Below are positions 1 through 7,095 of a stretch of 8,376 nucleotides of DNA, piece by piece. The position numbers and the translations under genes are program-made. Within the stretch, counting starts at the first letter, position 1. Every line of letters starts with the position of its first letter. A model generated the notes under the pieces. The model did not search any database and was not told the DNA's origin. It saw only the letters and a program-made list of their open reading frames with translations. The DNA lies in the NCBI GenBank assembly GCA_002421405.1, contig DIJY01000104.1, positions 6,200-14,575 on the forward strand, in the 5' to 3' direction. This DNA is from Caryophanales bacterium UBA5632. GTDB taxonomy: Bacteria; Bacillota_I; Bacilli_A; Izemoplasmatales; Hujiaoplasmataceae.

Positions 1-29
1 TCTTCTTTATCTTCTTCTTTATCTTCTTC
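1..29. repeat. 12-bp tandem repeat inside the acidic tail of the edge gene
   Basis: Bases 1-29 repeat perfectly with period 12 (about 2.4 copies) and run off the left edge. On the minus strand the unit reads GAA-GAT-AAA-GAA, which encodes the E-D-K-E pattern. Being a multiple of three, changes in copy number would keep the frame. Confidence 0.7.
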
Positions 30-917
30 AATTTCATCTGTCTCTTCAACAGTTTCAACCATTTCAATCTGTTCGACGTCTTCTGGTTTTAATTCTTCAA
101 CGGGTTGTTCCTCTTTGATAACAAAATCTTCTACATTCACAAGCCCTTTGAACTTTTTAATCGCCCCTAAAGCGGTATGATGTTCTTTTCCATTCGCAAT
201 GACAAACGCTAAACATTTGTCCCGTTCTAAGTCATCGCCTAGTTTCTCATAATATAAAGCGAGTCGATAATTATAAATTAGTTTTGTTGTGATGTAGCCA
301 TCGTTTCTTGAGAAGTGACGTTCGATCACTTCTTTATAATTATCAAGCGAAGTATCAATGTTTTGAATCGCTTCTAATATTTCTTCATAACTAGCAACGA
401 AGTTTGCGTATTTTCCAGGAATTCTTCCTTTTGAGTTTTTAATTCTTTCCAGCGCTAAATTAAACGTTTCTTCATCACCTAATTCAAACGCACTATAACA
501 AGTAAATGCAAAGATTAAAATATGATATAAAATATTCAGTCGTTTTAATTCAACGGTATTGAATGTTTTAATGGCATCTTCGTATTTTCCACTATAGTAT
601 TGTGACATCCCATAATAGACGCGATACAATTCACCAACATTTTTCGTTGGTGCATTTACCATTCCTTCATAAGCCATTCTTTCAGCTTCGGCAACGTTGA
701 TATCATAATCCACAAGCATCGTGAACCGGGTTGCGAACATCTGTAACGGCCCGCTAACACGATATTTTAAATAAATGTAGCCCGCTGAACCAATTAAAAT
801 AACCCATAACCAGTCAATCCGTTTTTCAAGCGGTAAAAATGAGTTAACTACAATAATCGTAGTCATGATTACTAAAAATACAATAACAAATATAATATAT
901 TTTTTACGGTTAAACAT
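1..917 (-). CDS. Two-helix membrane protein with TPR-like helices and acidic tail (3' end outside window)
   Basis: I do not recognise a named family. An open frame of 305 codons starts at ATG 917 and is still open at base 3, so the C-terminus is missing. Residues 1-6 include N-R-K-K. Two hydrophobic segments follow (about 7-25 and 36-50), separated by a short charged loop, which suggests a membrane hairpin with the rest in the cytoplasm. Residues about 95-125 (G-x-L-Y-R...Y-Y-S-G-K-Y-E-D-A-I-K-x-F) and about 213-245 resemble tetratricopeptide helices. From about residue 263 the chain turns strongly acidic and ends in an E-E-D-K repeat. The start is fixed by a full AGGAGG at 925-930, seven bases upstream, which overlaps the UAG stop of the upstream gene, so the two are probably translationally coupled. 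A scaffold or protein-interaction role is only inferred. Confidence 0.85.
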   Translation of the reverse strand, partial: MFNRKKYIIFVIVFLVIMTTIIVVNSFLPLEKRIDWLWVILIGSAGYIYLKYRVSGPLQMFATRFTMLVDYDINVAEAERMAYEGMVNAPTKNVGELYRVYYGMSQYYSGKYEDAIKTFNTVELKRLNILYHILIFAFTCYSAFELGDEETFNLALERIKNSKGRIPGKYANFVASYEEILEAIQNIDTSLDNYKEVIERHFSRNDGYITTKLIYNYRLALYYEKLGDDLERDKCLAFVIANGKEHHTALGAIKKFKGLVNVEDFVIKEEQPVEELKPEDVEQIEMVETVEETDEIEEDKEEDKE

Positions 918-924
918 TTAAATT

Positions 925-930
925 CCTCCT
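925..930 (-). promoter_or_regulatory. Ribosome binding site overlapping the preceding stop codon
   Basis: AGGAGG on the minus strand ends seven bases before ATG 917. The UAG stop of the upstream gene (931-929) shares its AG with this site, so a terminating ribosome sits on the next gene's initiation region. Confidence 0.85.
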
Positions 931-1510
931 AAATATCTCTACCAATCAGGATTTCATCTTCACTAAATAATTCAAGTCCTAAGGTATCCGCGATATCTGA
1001 AAAGATATCAACGATACCATATAAATTAAAATCCTGATTGGATATAATTCTTGTAACTTGATCATCAATGTAAAGATTAAGTTCTGGTTTGATGGGTTGT
1101 TTTTTGTTCATAATTTCTTCAAGTTCGTCTTCTAATTTTTCAAGGGTTTCGCGGTCATAAACCGCTTTTTTCTCTTCAAGTTCATATTTTAAATCATCGA
1201 TGAAGAACATCGCGTTCACGACTCGGTCATATTCCAAGAATTCATGAAAATCACCCTTGAATTTCGTATCGATCAATAGTTTACAAGTATCGACCTGATC
1301 GTGTAAAAACTCTAATCCAACGGCGATGATTTTCTCAACGTCGTCACTTGATTCAATTAAGCCCTCAGATGTTTGTTTGGATAAATTTTCCAATACGGCA
1401 TAGACCGGTAGAAACCGATCAAAAAGCACTGAGTTGTGTTCTTGAAGTTCTTCAATAAACTCATGATTCTCTTTATCCCATGAGTCAAATTCCTTTAACC
1501 AATCTTCCAT
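929..1510 (-). CDS. Acidic, helical hypothetical protein (193 aa)
   Basis: I do not recognise this family. The product is 193 residues, without signal peptide or membrane segment, and is probably mostly alpha-helical and cytoplasmic. It is rich in Glu and Asp. A charged heptad-like stretch at about 108-137 (D-L-K-Y-E-L-E-E-K-K ... L-E-D-E-L-E-E-I) could form a short coiled coil. Tryptophans sit at positions 4 and 11. No catalytic motif is visible. ATG 1510 is supported by GAAAGGA at 1518-1524; another ATG four bases upstream is out of frame. The gene follows the fba terminator. A poor -10 (TATTAT, 1531-1536) lies between, but I see no good -35, so its promoter is uncertain. It is coupled to the downstream membrane protein gene and may work with it. 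Confidence 0.85.
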   Translation of the reverse strand: MEDWLKEFDSWDKENHEFIEELQEHNSVLFDRFLPVYAVLENLSKQTSEGLIESSDDVEKIIAVGLEFLHDQVDTCKLLIDTKFKGDFHEFLEYDRVVNAMFFIDDLKYELEEKKAVYDRETLEKLEDELEEIMNKKQPIKPELNLYIDDQVTRIISNQDFNLYGIVDIFSDIADTLGLELFSEDEILIGRDI

Positions 1511-1534
1511 ACATGAATCCTTTCTAAACGATAA

Positions 1535-1564
1535 TAGACAAAACCACTAAGCGATTAGTGGTTT
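1535..1564 (-). terminator. Intrinsic terminator after fba
   Basis: A perfect 10-bp inverted repeat (1541-1550 with 1555-1564) encloses a 4-nt loop. On the minus strand it is followed by TTTTGTCTATT. It lies 12 bases after the fba stop. The other strand also has a short T run (1562-1566), so it could act in both directions, but no plus-strand gene is present. Confidence 0.85.
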
Positions 1565-1576
1565 TTCAACTCGTGA

Positions 1577-2443
1577 TTAAGCTTGGTTAACGGAACCAAA
1601 TAAAATCATTTTCTCGCGAACGACTTGTTTAATGGCTTCGGTTCCAGGTGCTAATAATTTTCTTGGGTCAAAACCTTTACCTTCAAGGTCTTTACCGGCT
1701 TCGATATATTTACGGGTTGCTTCTGCGAAAACAACTTGACATTCAGTATTCACATTAATTTTAGCGACGCCTAAGGAAATTGCTTGTTTAACCATGTGAT
1801 CGGGAATTCCAGATCCACCATGAAGGACAAGGGGTGTTTCATTGACTCTTTCTTTGATAGCGCGTAACACGTCAAAATTTAAGCCTTTCCAGTTCGCTGG
1901 ATATTTTCCGTGGATATTGCCAATGCCCGCTGCTAAAATCGTTACACCAAGATTGGCGATGGTTTTGCATTCTTCTGGATCCGCTAATTCGCCGCCGCCA
2001 GTAACGCCATCTTCTTCGCCGCCAATTGCGCCAACTTCAGCTTCGATAGAAATTCCAAGTTTTTTACAAATTCCAACGAGTTCTTTTGTTTTTTCAATGT
2101 TTTCAGCGATTGGATAACTAGATCCATCAAACATAATTGATTTAAATCCCGCATCTAATGCTTTTTTTGCGCCTTCGTAAGTTCCATGATCGAGATGAAC
2201 TGCGACTGGAACCGTTATGTTTAAAGAATCAATCATTGCGTTCACCATCGCAACGACGGTTTTGTATCCCGTCATATATTTTCCTGCACCTTCAGAAACA
2301 CCTAAGATGACCGGAGATTTTAATTCTTCCGCGACTAGAAGAACAGCTTTTGTCCATTCAAGATTGTTTATGTTAAATTGTCCGACCGCGTATCCGTTTT
2401 GGAACGCTTTTTTGAGCATTGATTCTGCAGAAATGATACCCAT
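1577..2443 (-). CDS. fba: Class II fructose-1,6-bisphosphate aldolase
   Basis: This zinc-dependent enzyme cleaves fructose-1,6-bisphosphate to dihydroxyacetone phosphate and glyceraldehyde-3-phosphate in glycolysis, and works in reverse in gluconeogenesis; it is cytoplasmic. The 288 residues match the short Bacillus-type class II length. Visible family motifs are H-L-D-H-G at 83-87 (predicted catalytic D85 and zinc ligand H86), E-A-E-V-G at 134-138 followed by the Gly-rich loop G-G-E-E-D-G, G-N-I-H-G-K-Y with zinc ligand H178, H-G-G-S-G at 208-212 with H208, and the phosphate-binding N-V-N-T at 230-233. ATG 2443 is preceded by GGAGG at 2451-2455. The gene has its own promoter and terminator, so it appears monocistronic. 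A related tagatose-bisphosphate aldolase activity cannot be excluded from motifs alone, but the length and the rpoE-pyrG neighbourhood favour FBP aldolase. Confidence 0.96.
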   Translation of the reverse strand: MGIISAESMLKKAFQNGYAVGQFNINNLEWTKAVLLVAEELKSPVILGVSEGAGKYMTGYKTVVAMVNAMIDSLNITVPVAVHLDHGTYEGAKKALDAGFKSIMFDGSSYPIAENIEKTKELVGICKKLGISIEAEVGAIGGEEDGVTGGGELADPEECKTIANLGVTILAAGIGNIHGKYPANWKGLNFDVLRAIKERVNETPLVLHGGSGIPDHMVKQAISLGVAKINVNTECQVVFAEATRKYIEAGKDLEGKGFDPRKLLAPGTEAIKQVVREKMILFGSVNQA

Positions 2444-2478
2444 TTTGTTACCTCCAAAAATAATATTTTAACATCATA

Positions 2479-2507
2479 ATTATACAAAAAAAAGACAATA
2501 AAGTAAA
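2479..2507 (-). promoter_or_regulatory. Sigma-A-type promoter of fba
   Basis: A -35 box TTTACT (2502-2507), a 17-bp spacer and a perfect -10 TATAAT (2479-2484) lie on the minus strand. Start of transcription would be near 2472, giving a leader of about 30 nt that carries the GGAGG site. The promoter lies just downstream of the tldE terminator. Confidence 0.75.
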
Positions 2508-2527
2508 GTTTTATCACCGAATCTACT

Positions 2528-2560
2528 AAATTGAAAAGGATTGGCAGATTTGCCAATCCT
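2528..2560 (-). terminator. Intrinsic terminator after tldE
   Basis: A perfect 10-bp stem (2537-2546 with 2551-2560), GC-rich for this region, with a 4-nt loop, is followed on the minus strand by TTTTCAATTT. It begins ten bases after the tldE stop and separates tldDE from fba. Confidence 0.85.
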
Positions 2561-2570
2561 ATAATTCAAA

Positions 2571-3884
2571 TTATAATCCAGCAACGACCATGGGTCCAAC
2601 TTTGATTGATGGACAAGTGATGCCATAATAACCGGTTTTAACATCATTGCCAACAGCCTCAATATCTTGAAGCAGTTTAATGAAATTACCTGCTACTGTA
2701 ATTAAAGCAACGGGAACTCCGATGACACCGTCTTTAACTAAGAAGCCCATGGCTTGAAGTGAGAAGTCACCAGAAACTGAGTTTGCTCCAGCGTGCGCAC
2801 CTTGAACGTCAGTAACATAGATTCCATTCTTAATCATTTTAATCAATTCATCTTTCGAATGACTGCCGGGAAGTAAGCCTAAATTAACGGCTGATACTGA
2901 ACCGCCAAAGCCATTACCAGTTGAAGTTACATTATCTTTCTTCGCAGTATTCAAATTGTGAAGGAAGGTGGTTAATACGCCTGATTTGATTAGTTCTTTA
3001 TATTTGGTTGCGACACCTTCATCATCGAATGAACGGCTGCGACTCGATTTTTTCATGAATGGATCATCAACTAAAGTCACTAGATCTGATCCAATGGTTG
3101 AACCCAGTTTTCCTTTGAGAAGTGACATACCTTTTTGAACTGCTTCTGCCGAAAAAATTCCGCTGAAGGCAGATAATAATACGCCTAATGCATCGCGATC
3201 AAACACGATTTCGTAATTGCCTGAAGGAATGGGTTTTGCGCCAAGTGTTTTGACAGCGTCACCGACTACTTTTTTGGAAAATTCTTCATTATGATAATCA
3301 TTAAAATCATTCGTAATGATTAAATCAAATCCGGTACGTTGATCACTTTCACTTTTAACGATAACTTGTCCGCCTAACATCGAAGAATTGACTTTATTAA
3401 AAAGTTTTAATCCTTTCGTGTTTTGAAGCATAACGGTTTTTGTTTGTTCAGCGTACATCGTCTCAACAATCGAGACGTGCGGGTCTGCGGCATGGAATAA
3501 AGCGTCTAGGTTTTTTACTTTCTCAATTTTCTTAGCAACATCCATCGATTTTAATTCTTCATTAAATAAATCCGTTAATTCTTCATATTTTGAATCACCG
3601 GCATAAATCACCGCTTCATCAGGTGAATCGATAATCTTTGCGGATTCGATGATCGTCGATACGATTGTATCGATGAGTTCTTCATCCATAATTTCCGTAG
3701 AATAGGTTCCCATTTTACCTTGATAAATACCACGAATGACCATGCTTGAAGAATCGGAAATTTCATATTTTTCTAAATGGCCTTCAAAGACTTCAATTGA
3801 TAACTCATTCATATTGTTCAAAAAAACTTGAACATCGCTAATACCGGCTTTTTTCGCTTTTTCAAATAATTTTTCAATAAACAT
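2571..3884 (-). CDS. tldE: TldE/PmbA subunit of the TldD-TldE metalloprotease
   Basis: This is the partner subunit lacking the HExxxH motif in the heterodimeric TldD-TldE protease. In E. coli that complex trims the microcin B17 leader and degrades unfolded peptides such as CcdA; the substrate here is unknown. The 437 residues are near the family length. PmbA-type features include the N-terminal domain, S-T-G-N-x-x-G at 321-327, D-E-L-I-x-x-M at 345-350, G-A-N-S-V-S-G-D-F-S at 366-375, I-T-V-A-G-N at 395-400, and the end P-S-I-K-V-G-P-M-V-V-A-G. Where TldD has HEACGH, this protein has a Gly/Ala/Ser-rich helix (about 234-252), as expected for the non-metal subunit. The start is ATG 3884, with AAAGGGG at 3895-3901. 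The frame is open 33 codons further upstream, but that stretch is the end of tldD read in another frame. Two bases separate the genes. Confidence 0.94.
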   Translation of the reverse strand: MFIEKLFEKAKKAGISDVQVFLNNMNELSIEVFEGHLEKYEISDSSSMVIRGIYQGKMGTYSTEIMDEELIDTIVSTIIESAKIIDSPDEAVIYAGDSKYEELTDLFNEELKSMDVAKKIEKVKNLDALFHAADPHVSIVETMYAEQTKTVMLQNTKGLKLFNKVNSSMLGGQVIVKSESDQRTGFDLIITNDFNDYHNEEFSKKVVGDAVKTLGAKPIPSGNYEIVFDRDALGVLLSAFSGIFSAEAVQKGMSLLKGKLGSTIGSDLVTLVDDPFMKKSSRSRSFDDEGVATKYKELIKSGVLTTFLHNLNTAKKDNVTSTGNGFGGSVSAVNLGLLPGSHSKDELIKMIKNGIYVTDVQGAHAGANSVSGDFSLQAMGFLVKDGVIGVPVALITVAGNFIKLLQDIEAVGNDVKTGYYGITCPSIKVGPMVVAGL

Positions 3885-3886
3885 CT

Positions 3887-5284
3887 TTATTTCGCCCCTT
3901 TCTTTCCACCGACGGTAATCGATGAAACCCGAAGTGTCGGTTGTCCGACATCGGCGGGAATTGATCCGGAAGCCGATCCGCACATGCCTCTTGCACGGTC
4001 TAAGTTATTGGCAATCATATCAATTTTCCATAAAATTTCTGCCCCGTTACCAACTAAAGAAGCACCTCTAACCGGTTCAGCGATTTTACCATTGCGAATA
4101 ATATATCCTTCGCTGACTGCGAAATTAAAGTCTCCGCTGCCAGGATTGACCGAACCGCCACCCATTTTCGCAGCGTATAACCCATATTCGGTTGAAGCGA
4201 TGATTTCATCAAAGGTTGAAGTACCATTATCAATAAAGGTATTGGACATTCTTGAGGTTGGGGAATACCGGTACGATTCTCTTCTTGAAGAACCCGTTGG
4301 CTGATGTTCCATTCTCCGACTATTGAGTTTATCAACCATGTAAGATTTTAGAATTCCGTTTTCGATTAAGACACGACGTTGTTGCGGATATCCTTCGTCA
4401 TCAAAGTTCGCAGAACCCCACCCATTTTCAATCGTCCCATCATCAATCGCAGTGACGATTGCGGATGCAACTTGTTGGTTCAGTTTGCCACAGAATACAG
4501 ATGCGTTTTTCGCAACCGAAGTTGCTTCTAAAGAATGACCGCAAGCTTCATGGAAAATAACGCCGCCAAATTCATTGTCAATAACGACTGGCATAACACC
4601 GCTCGGACATTCATCCGCGAACAACATCGTTTTCGCAATTCTTGCAGCATCTCTGGCAATGTCTTCTAAGTTGACATCTTCCATAAAGTATTCATAACCT
4701 TTGCCCGTTCCAGGAGCTTCATATCCGGTTTGCATCATACCATCTTTCCCGGCAATGGCATTGATACCAATTCTGATTCGAGTGCGGTCTTCAGTAACAT
4801 AACGACCCTCACTGTTCGCAATCAAAACAGTTTGAACCCATTCAGTTAAATTGACCATGACTTGTTGAATAACTTCATCATAAGCTTTTGCGGCTTTATA
4901 CGCTTTCTTTAGCATTTCAACTTTTTCGGATTGTTTAACATCTAAAGGGCTGATTTTAACGCGATGTTTTTTTCCTACTTCAAGTTCCCCTAATTTAGTG
5001 GGTTTTGTTTTTGTTTCGTCAGTAAATGATTTGGAAAGATCACTGGCTAACTTCAGTAAATCTTCAGGGTTTTTAGAATTGGAAAAACCATAGACGCTTT
5101 GAAGTTTGTGGGCAATACGAACGCCAACACCAACAATTTTTCTACTGTTTGCCTTTTCAACGAGTCCGCCCACGGTTTGAATCGATCCCGATACTGTTTC
5201 TTCACAATATACTTCAGCGAAATCGCCACCCGTTGCAAGTGCAGTCTCGATGATCTTTTCTAATAAATGTTTGTCTAGCAACAT
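3887..5284 (-). CDS. tldD: TldD metalloprotease catalytic subunit
   Basis: This is the metal-bearing subunit of the TldD-TldE peptidase, a 465-residue cytoplasmic protein. The diagnostic motif H-E-A-C-G-H lies at 245-250 in the context V-I-F-H-E-A-C-G-H-S-L-E-A; H245 and H250 are predicted zinc ligands and E246 the catalytic base. The M-C-G near the C-terminus (C435) matches the cysteine known to complete the zinc site in E. coli TldD. Other family features are G-G-x-V-E at 39-43, the R-R-E-S-Y-R-Y-S-P-T-S-R-M-S-N-T segment at 334-349, G-G-G-S-V-N-P-x-S-G-D-F at 375-386 and V-G-Q-P-T-L at 446-451. ATG 5284 has a strong AAGGAGG at 5291-5297. The gene forms an operon with tldE. No peptide precursor or modification gene is nearby, so a role in natural-product maturation is not supported here; general peptide turnover is more likely. 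Confidence 0.96.
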   Translation of the reverse strand: MLLDKHLLEKIIETALATGGDFAEVYCEETVSGSIQTVGGLVEKANSRKIVGVGVRIAHKLQSVYGFSNSKNPEDLLKLASDLSKSFTDETKTKPTKLGELEVGKKHRVKISPLDVKQSEKVEMLKKAYKAAKAYDEVIQQVMVNLTEWVQTVLIANSEGRYVTEDRTRIRIGINAIAGKDGMMQTGYEAPGTGKGYEYFMEDVNLEDIARDAARIAKTMLFADECPSGVMPVVIDNEFGGVIFHEACGHSLEATSVAKNASVFCGKLNQQVASAIVTAIDDGTIENGWGSANFDDEGYPQQRRVLIENGILKSYMVDKLNSRRMEHQPTGSSRRESYRYSPTSRMSNTFIDNGTSTFDEIIASTEYGLYAAKMGGGSVNPGSGDFNFAVSEGYIIRNGKIAEPVRGASLVGNGAEILWKIDMIANNLDRARGMCGSASGSIPADVGQPTLRVSSITVGGKKGAK

Positions 5285-5312
5285 GTTATTCCTCCTTGTG
5301 CATTTTTACGAA

Positions 5313-5321
5313 ATTATATCA
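5313..5321 (-). promoter_or_regulatory. Extended -10 promoter of tldDE
   Basis: TGATATAAT on the minus strand is a perfect extended -10 element (TG-n-TATAAT). No good -35 is visible; the position is filled by the T run of the pyrG terminator. Transcription would start near 5306, about 20 bases before the tldD start codon. Confidence 0.65.
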
Positions 5322-5333
5322 TAACAATGTGAG

Positions 5334-5360
5334 AAAAAAAAGGCTTTTAAAAAAAGCCTT
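5334..5360 (-). terminator. Intrinsic terminator after pyrG
   Basis: A 9-bp perfect stem (5340-5348 with 5352-5360) around a 3-nt loop is followed on the minus strand by a run of T residues and then CTC. It begins 11 bases after the pyrG stop. Confidence 0.88.
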
Positions 5361-5371
5361 CGTAAAATCGT

Positions 5372-6973
5372 TTATTTTTTGAGTGCTGCGCCGATAAAAT
5401 CACGGAATAGTGGATGTGGTTTTTCCGGTCTTGATAAAAACTCGGGATGGAATTGCGTTGCGACGAACCACGGGTGATTTTTGAGTTCGATGATTTCACA
5501 CAACTTTGTTTCGGGGTTGATGCCAGAAAAAATCATCCCTTGTTTTTCGAACACTTTTTTAAATTTGTTATTGAATTCATAACGATGACGATGTCTTTCA
5601 CGAATCTTTTCCGTACCGTAGGCTTTAAATGCCAAAGTGTCTTTTTTTACATCACAATGATAGAGTCCGAGTCGCATTGTTCCACCAAGTTCAATGCCGA
5701 CATATTGTTCTGGAAGATAATCGATGACATTAAAAATTGTCTCCGGTTCAAATTCAGTTGAATTCGCTTCTGGAAGACCACAAACATTGCGCGCAAATTC
5801 AATGATTGATAATTGCATACCTAAACAAAGACCTAATAAAGGAATATTATGGGTTCTTGCGTAAGTAATCGCATGAATTTTTCCATCGATGCCTCTCGTT
5901 CCAAAACCACCCGGTATCAAAATTCCATCGCAACCCGATAATAATTCTTCGGTATTTTCTGCGCTGACTTCACTGGAATTAATCCATTTAATTGTAATTT
6001 TCGAATGATGGAAATAGCCTGCGTGTTTTAAAGCTTCTGTCACAGAAAGGTATGCATCATGAAGGGATGTATACTTGCCTACTAACGCGATGGTAACGTC
6101 CGCTTTTAACGTTTTAATGGTATTGACTAAACTGGTCCAACTTGTCATGTCACACGCTACTGTGTTGAGATTTAAGTGCTCACAGACAATCTCGTCAAGT
6201 TTTTGATCTTTAAAGTTTAAAGCAACTTCATATAAGACTTGAACGTCGATGCATTGGATGACCGCTTCTTTTCTAACGTCGCAAAATAAGGCGATTTTTT
6301 CGCGCATTGAATTGGTAATTTCATGACTGGTTCTTAGGACAATGACATCGGGGGTAATGCCTAATGAACGGAGTTCCTTCACACTATGTTGTGTCGGCTT
6401 TGTTTTTAATTCGCCTGTCGTTTCTAAATAAGGAACGAGGGTATTATGAATATACATTGTACTCGAATATCCGTAATCTCTTCTTGCTTGTCGAATGGCT
6501 TCTAAGAAAGGCAGTGATTCAATGTCACCGACGGTTCCACCGATTTCGGTGATAATAACATCTGCGTTTGAATCTCTCGCAGCGTCTTCTAATTTCGCTT
6601 TGATTTCATTGGTAATATGCGGAATGACTTGAACGGTCGCACCTAAAAAATCGCCACGACGTTCTTTCTCAATCACGGCTGAATAGATCTTGCCAGTGGT
6701 GACAGAACTATGAATCGATAGATTCTCATCGATAAAACGTTCATAATGTCCTAAATCAAGATCAGTCTCGGCACCGTCATCGGTGACGAAAACTTCACCA
6801 TGCTGATAAGGAGACATGGTTCCGGGATCGACATTGATATAGGGATCAAATTTTTGCATAAAGACTTTTAATCCGCGATTTTTTAGCAGTCTTCCTAACG
6901 AAGCTGCCGTAATTCCTTTTCCTAAAGAGGAAACGACCCCACCGGTCACAAAGATAAATTTTGTTTGTTTCAT
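5372..6973 (-). CDS. pyrG: CTP synthase (glutamine-hydrolysing)
   Basis: The enzyme makes CTP from UTP, ATP and glutamine, the last step of de novo pyrimidine nucleotide synthesis, in the cytoplasm. The 533 residues equal the usual length. The N-terminal synthase domain starts F-V-T-G-G-V-V-S-S-L-G-K-G (8-20, P-loop-like ATP site), followed by K-F-D-P-Y-I-N-V-D-P-G-T-M-S-P (41-55) and G-x-T-V-G-D-I-E-S (146-153). The C-terminal class I glutamine amidotransferase domain shows P-G-G-F-G at 354-358, G-L-C-L-G-M-Q with nucleophile C383, and H-P-E with H509 and E511, so the full triad is present. ATG 6973 has GAGGTG at 6981-6986 and matches the family N-terminus; an in-frame ATG 33 bases upstream has no such support. 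It lies downstream of rpoE, as in Bacilli, with its own promoter and a hairpin-bearing leader. Confidence 0.98.
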   Translation of the reverse strand: MKQTKFIFVTGGVVSSLGKGITAASLGRLLKNRGLKVFMQKFDPYINVDPGTMSPYQHGEVFVTDDGAETDLDLGHYERFIDENLSIHSSVTTGKIYSAVIEKERRGDFLGATVQVIPHITNEIKAKLEDAARDSNADVIITEIGGTVGDIESLPFLEAIRQARRDYGYSSTMYIHNTLVPYLETTGELKTKPTQHSVKELRSLGITPDVIVLRTSHEITNSMREKIALFCDVRKEAVIQCIDVQVLYEVALNFKDQKLDEIVCEHLNLNTVACDMTSWTSLVNTIKTLKADVTIALVGKYTSLHDAYLSVTEALKHAGYFHHSKITIKWINSSEVSAENTEELLSGCDGILIPGGFGTRGIDGKIHAITYARTHNIPLLGLCLGMQLSIIEFARNVCGLPEANSTEFEPETIFNVIDYLPEQYVGIELGGTMRLGLYHCDVKKDTLAFKAYGTEKIRERHRHRYEFNNKFKKVFEKQGMIFSGINPETKLCEIIELKNHPWFVATQFHPEFLSRPEKPHPLFRDFIGAALKK

Positions 6974-6994
6974 GGTATTACACCTCATCAAATC

Positions 6995-7032
6995 AAATAA
7001 AAGCAAAAGGATTCCCCAAATGGAGAACCCTT
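6995..7032 (-). terminator. Terminator-like hairpin in the pyrG leader (rpoE terminator and/or pyrG attenuator)
   Basis: On the minus strand an 11-bp stem (7022-7032 with 7007-7017, two G-U pairs) encloses the loop ATTT and is followed by TTGCTTTTATTT. It lies between the putative pyrG promoter and the pyrG start codon, so transcripts starting at that promoter must pass it. It would also stop rpoE transcripts; I see no other terminator between rpoE and this point. The 5' arm contains the pyrimidine-rich UUCUCC. The T tract is interrupted by GC, so termination may be partial. Confidence 0.75.
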
Positions 7033-7052
7033 AATTTTGTGAGCTCTTTAAA

Positions 7053-7081
7053 ATTATAACAATTTCATTTTACAATTGCAA
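7053..7081 (-). promoter_or_regulatory. Putative sigma-A-type promoter of pyrG
   Basis: A -35 box TTGCAA (7076-7081), a 17-bp spacer and a perfect -10 TATAAT (7053-7058) lie on the minus strand, just after the rpoE stop. The expected start is near 7046, where the RNA would begin GAGCUC, about 73 nt before the pyrG start codon. Confidence 0.7.
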
Positions 7082-7095
7082 TTGCTTTCTTCTTT

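Noticed and set aside
1842..2471. Plus-strand frames opposite fba
   Set aside because: Antisense shadows of a clear gene. One even starts inside the aldolase zinc-binding region and neither resembles a protein family.
3885..3983. N-terminal 33-residue extension of TldE
   Set aside because: It lies inside the end of tldD in another frame, and the family N-terminus plus ribosome site fit ATG 3884.
3984..4335. Plus- and minus-strand frames overlapping tldD
   Set aside because: They overlap conserved TldD motifs in other frames and have no independent signals.
3000..5371. A RiPP or microcin maturation cluster around tldDE
   Set aside because: TldD-TldE can act in such pathways, but no small precursor gene, cyclase or transporter lies next to it in the window.
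6974..7006. Upstream in-frame start of PyrG adding 11 residues
   Set aside because: PyrG proteins begin at the K-F-I-F-V-T-G-G region. The extension lies in the leader hairpin tail and lacks a ribosome site, while ATG 6973 has GAGGTG.
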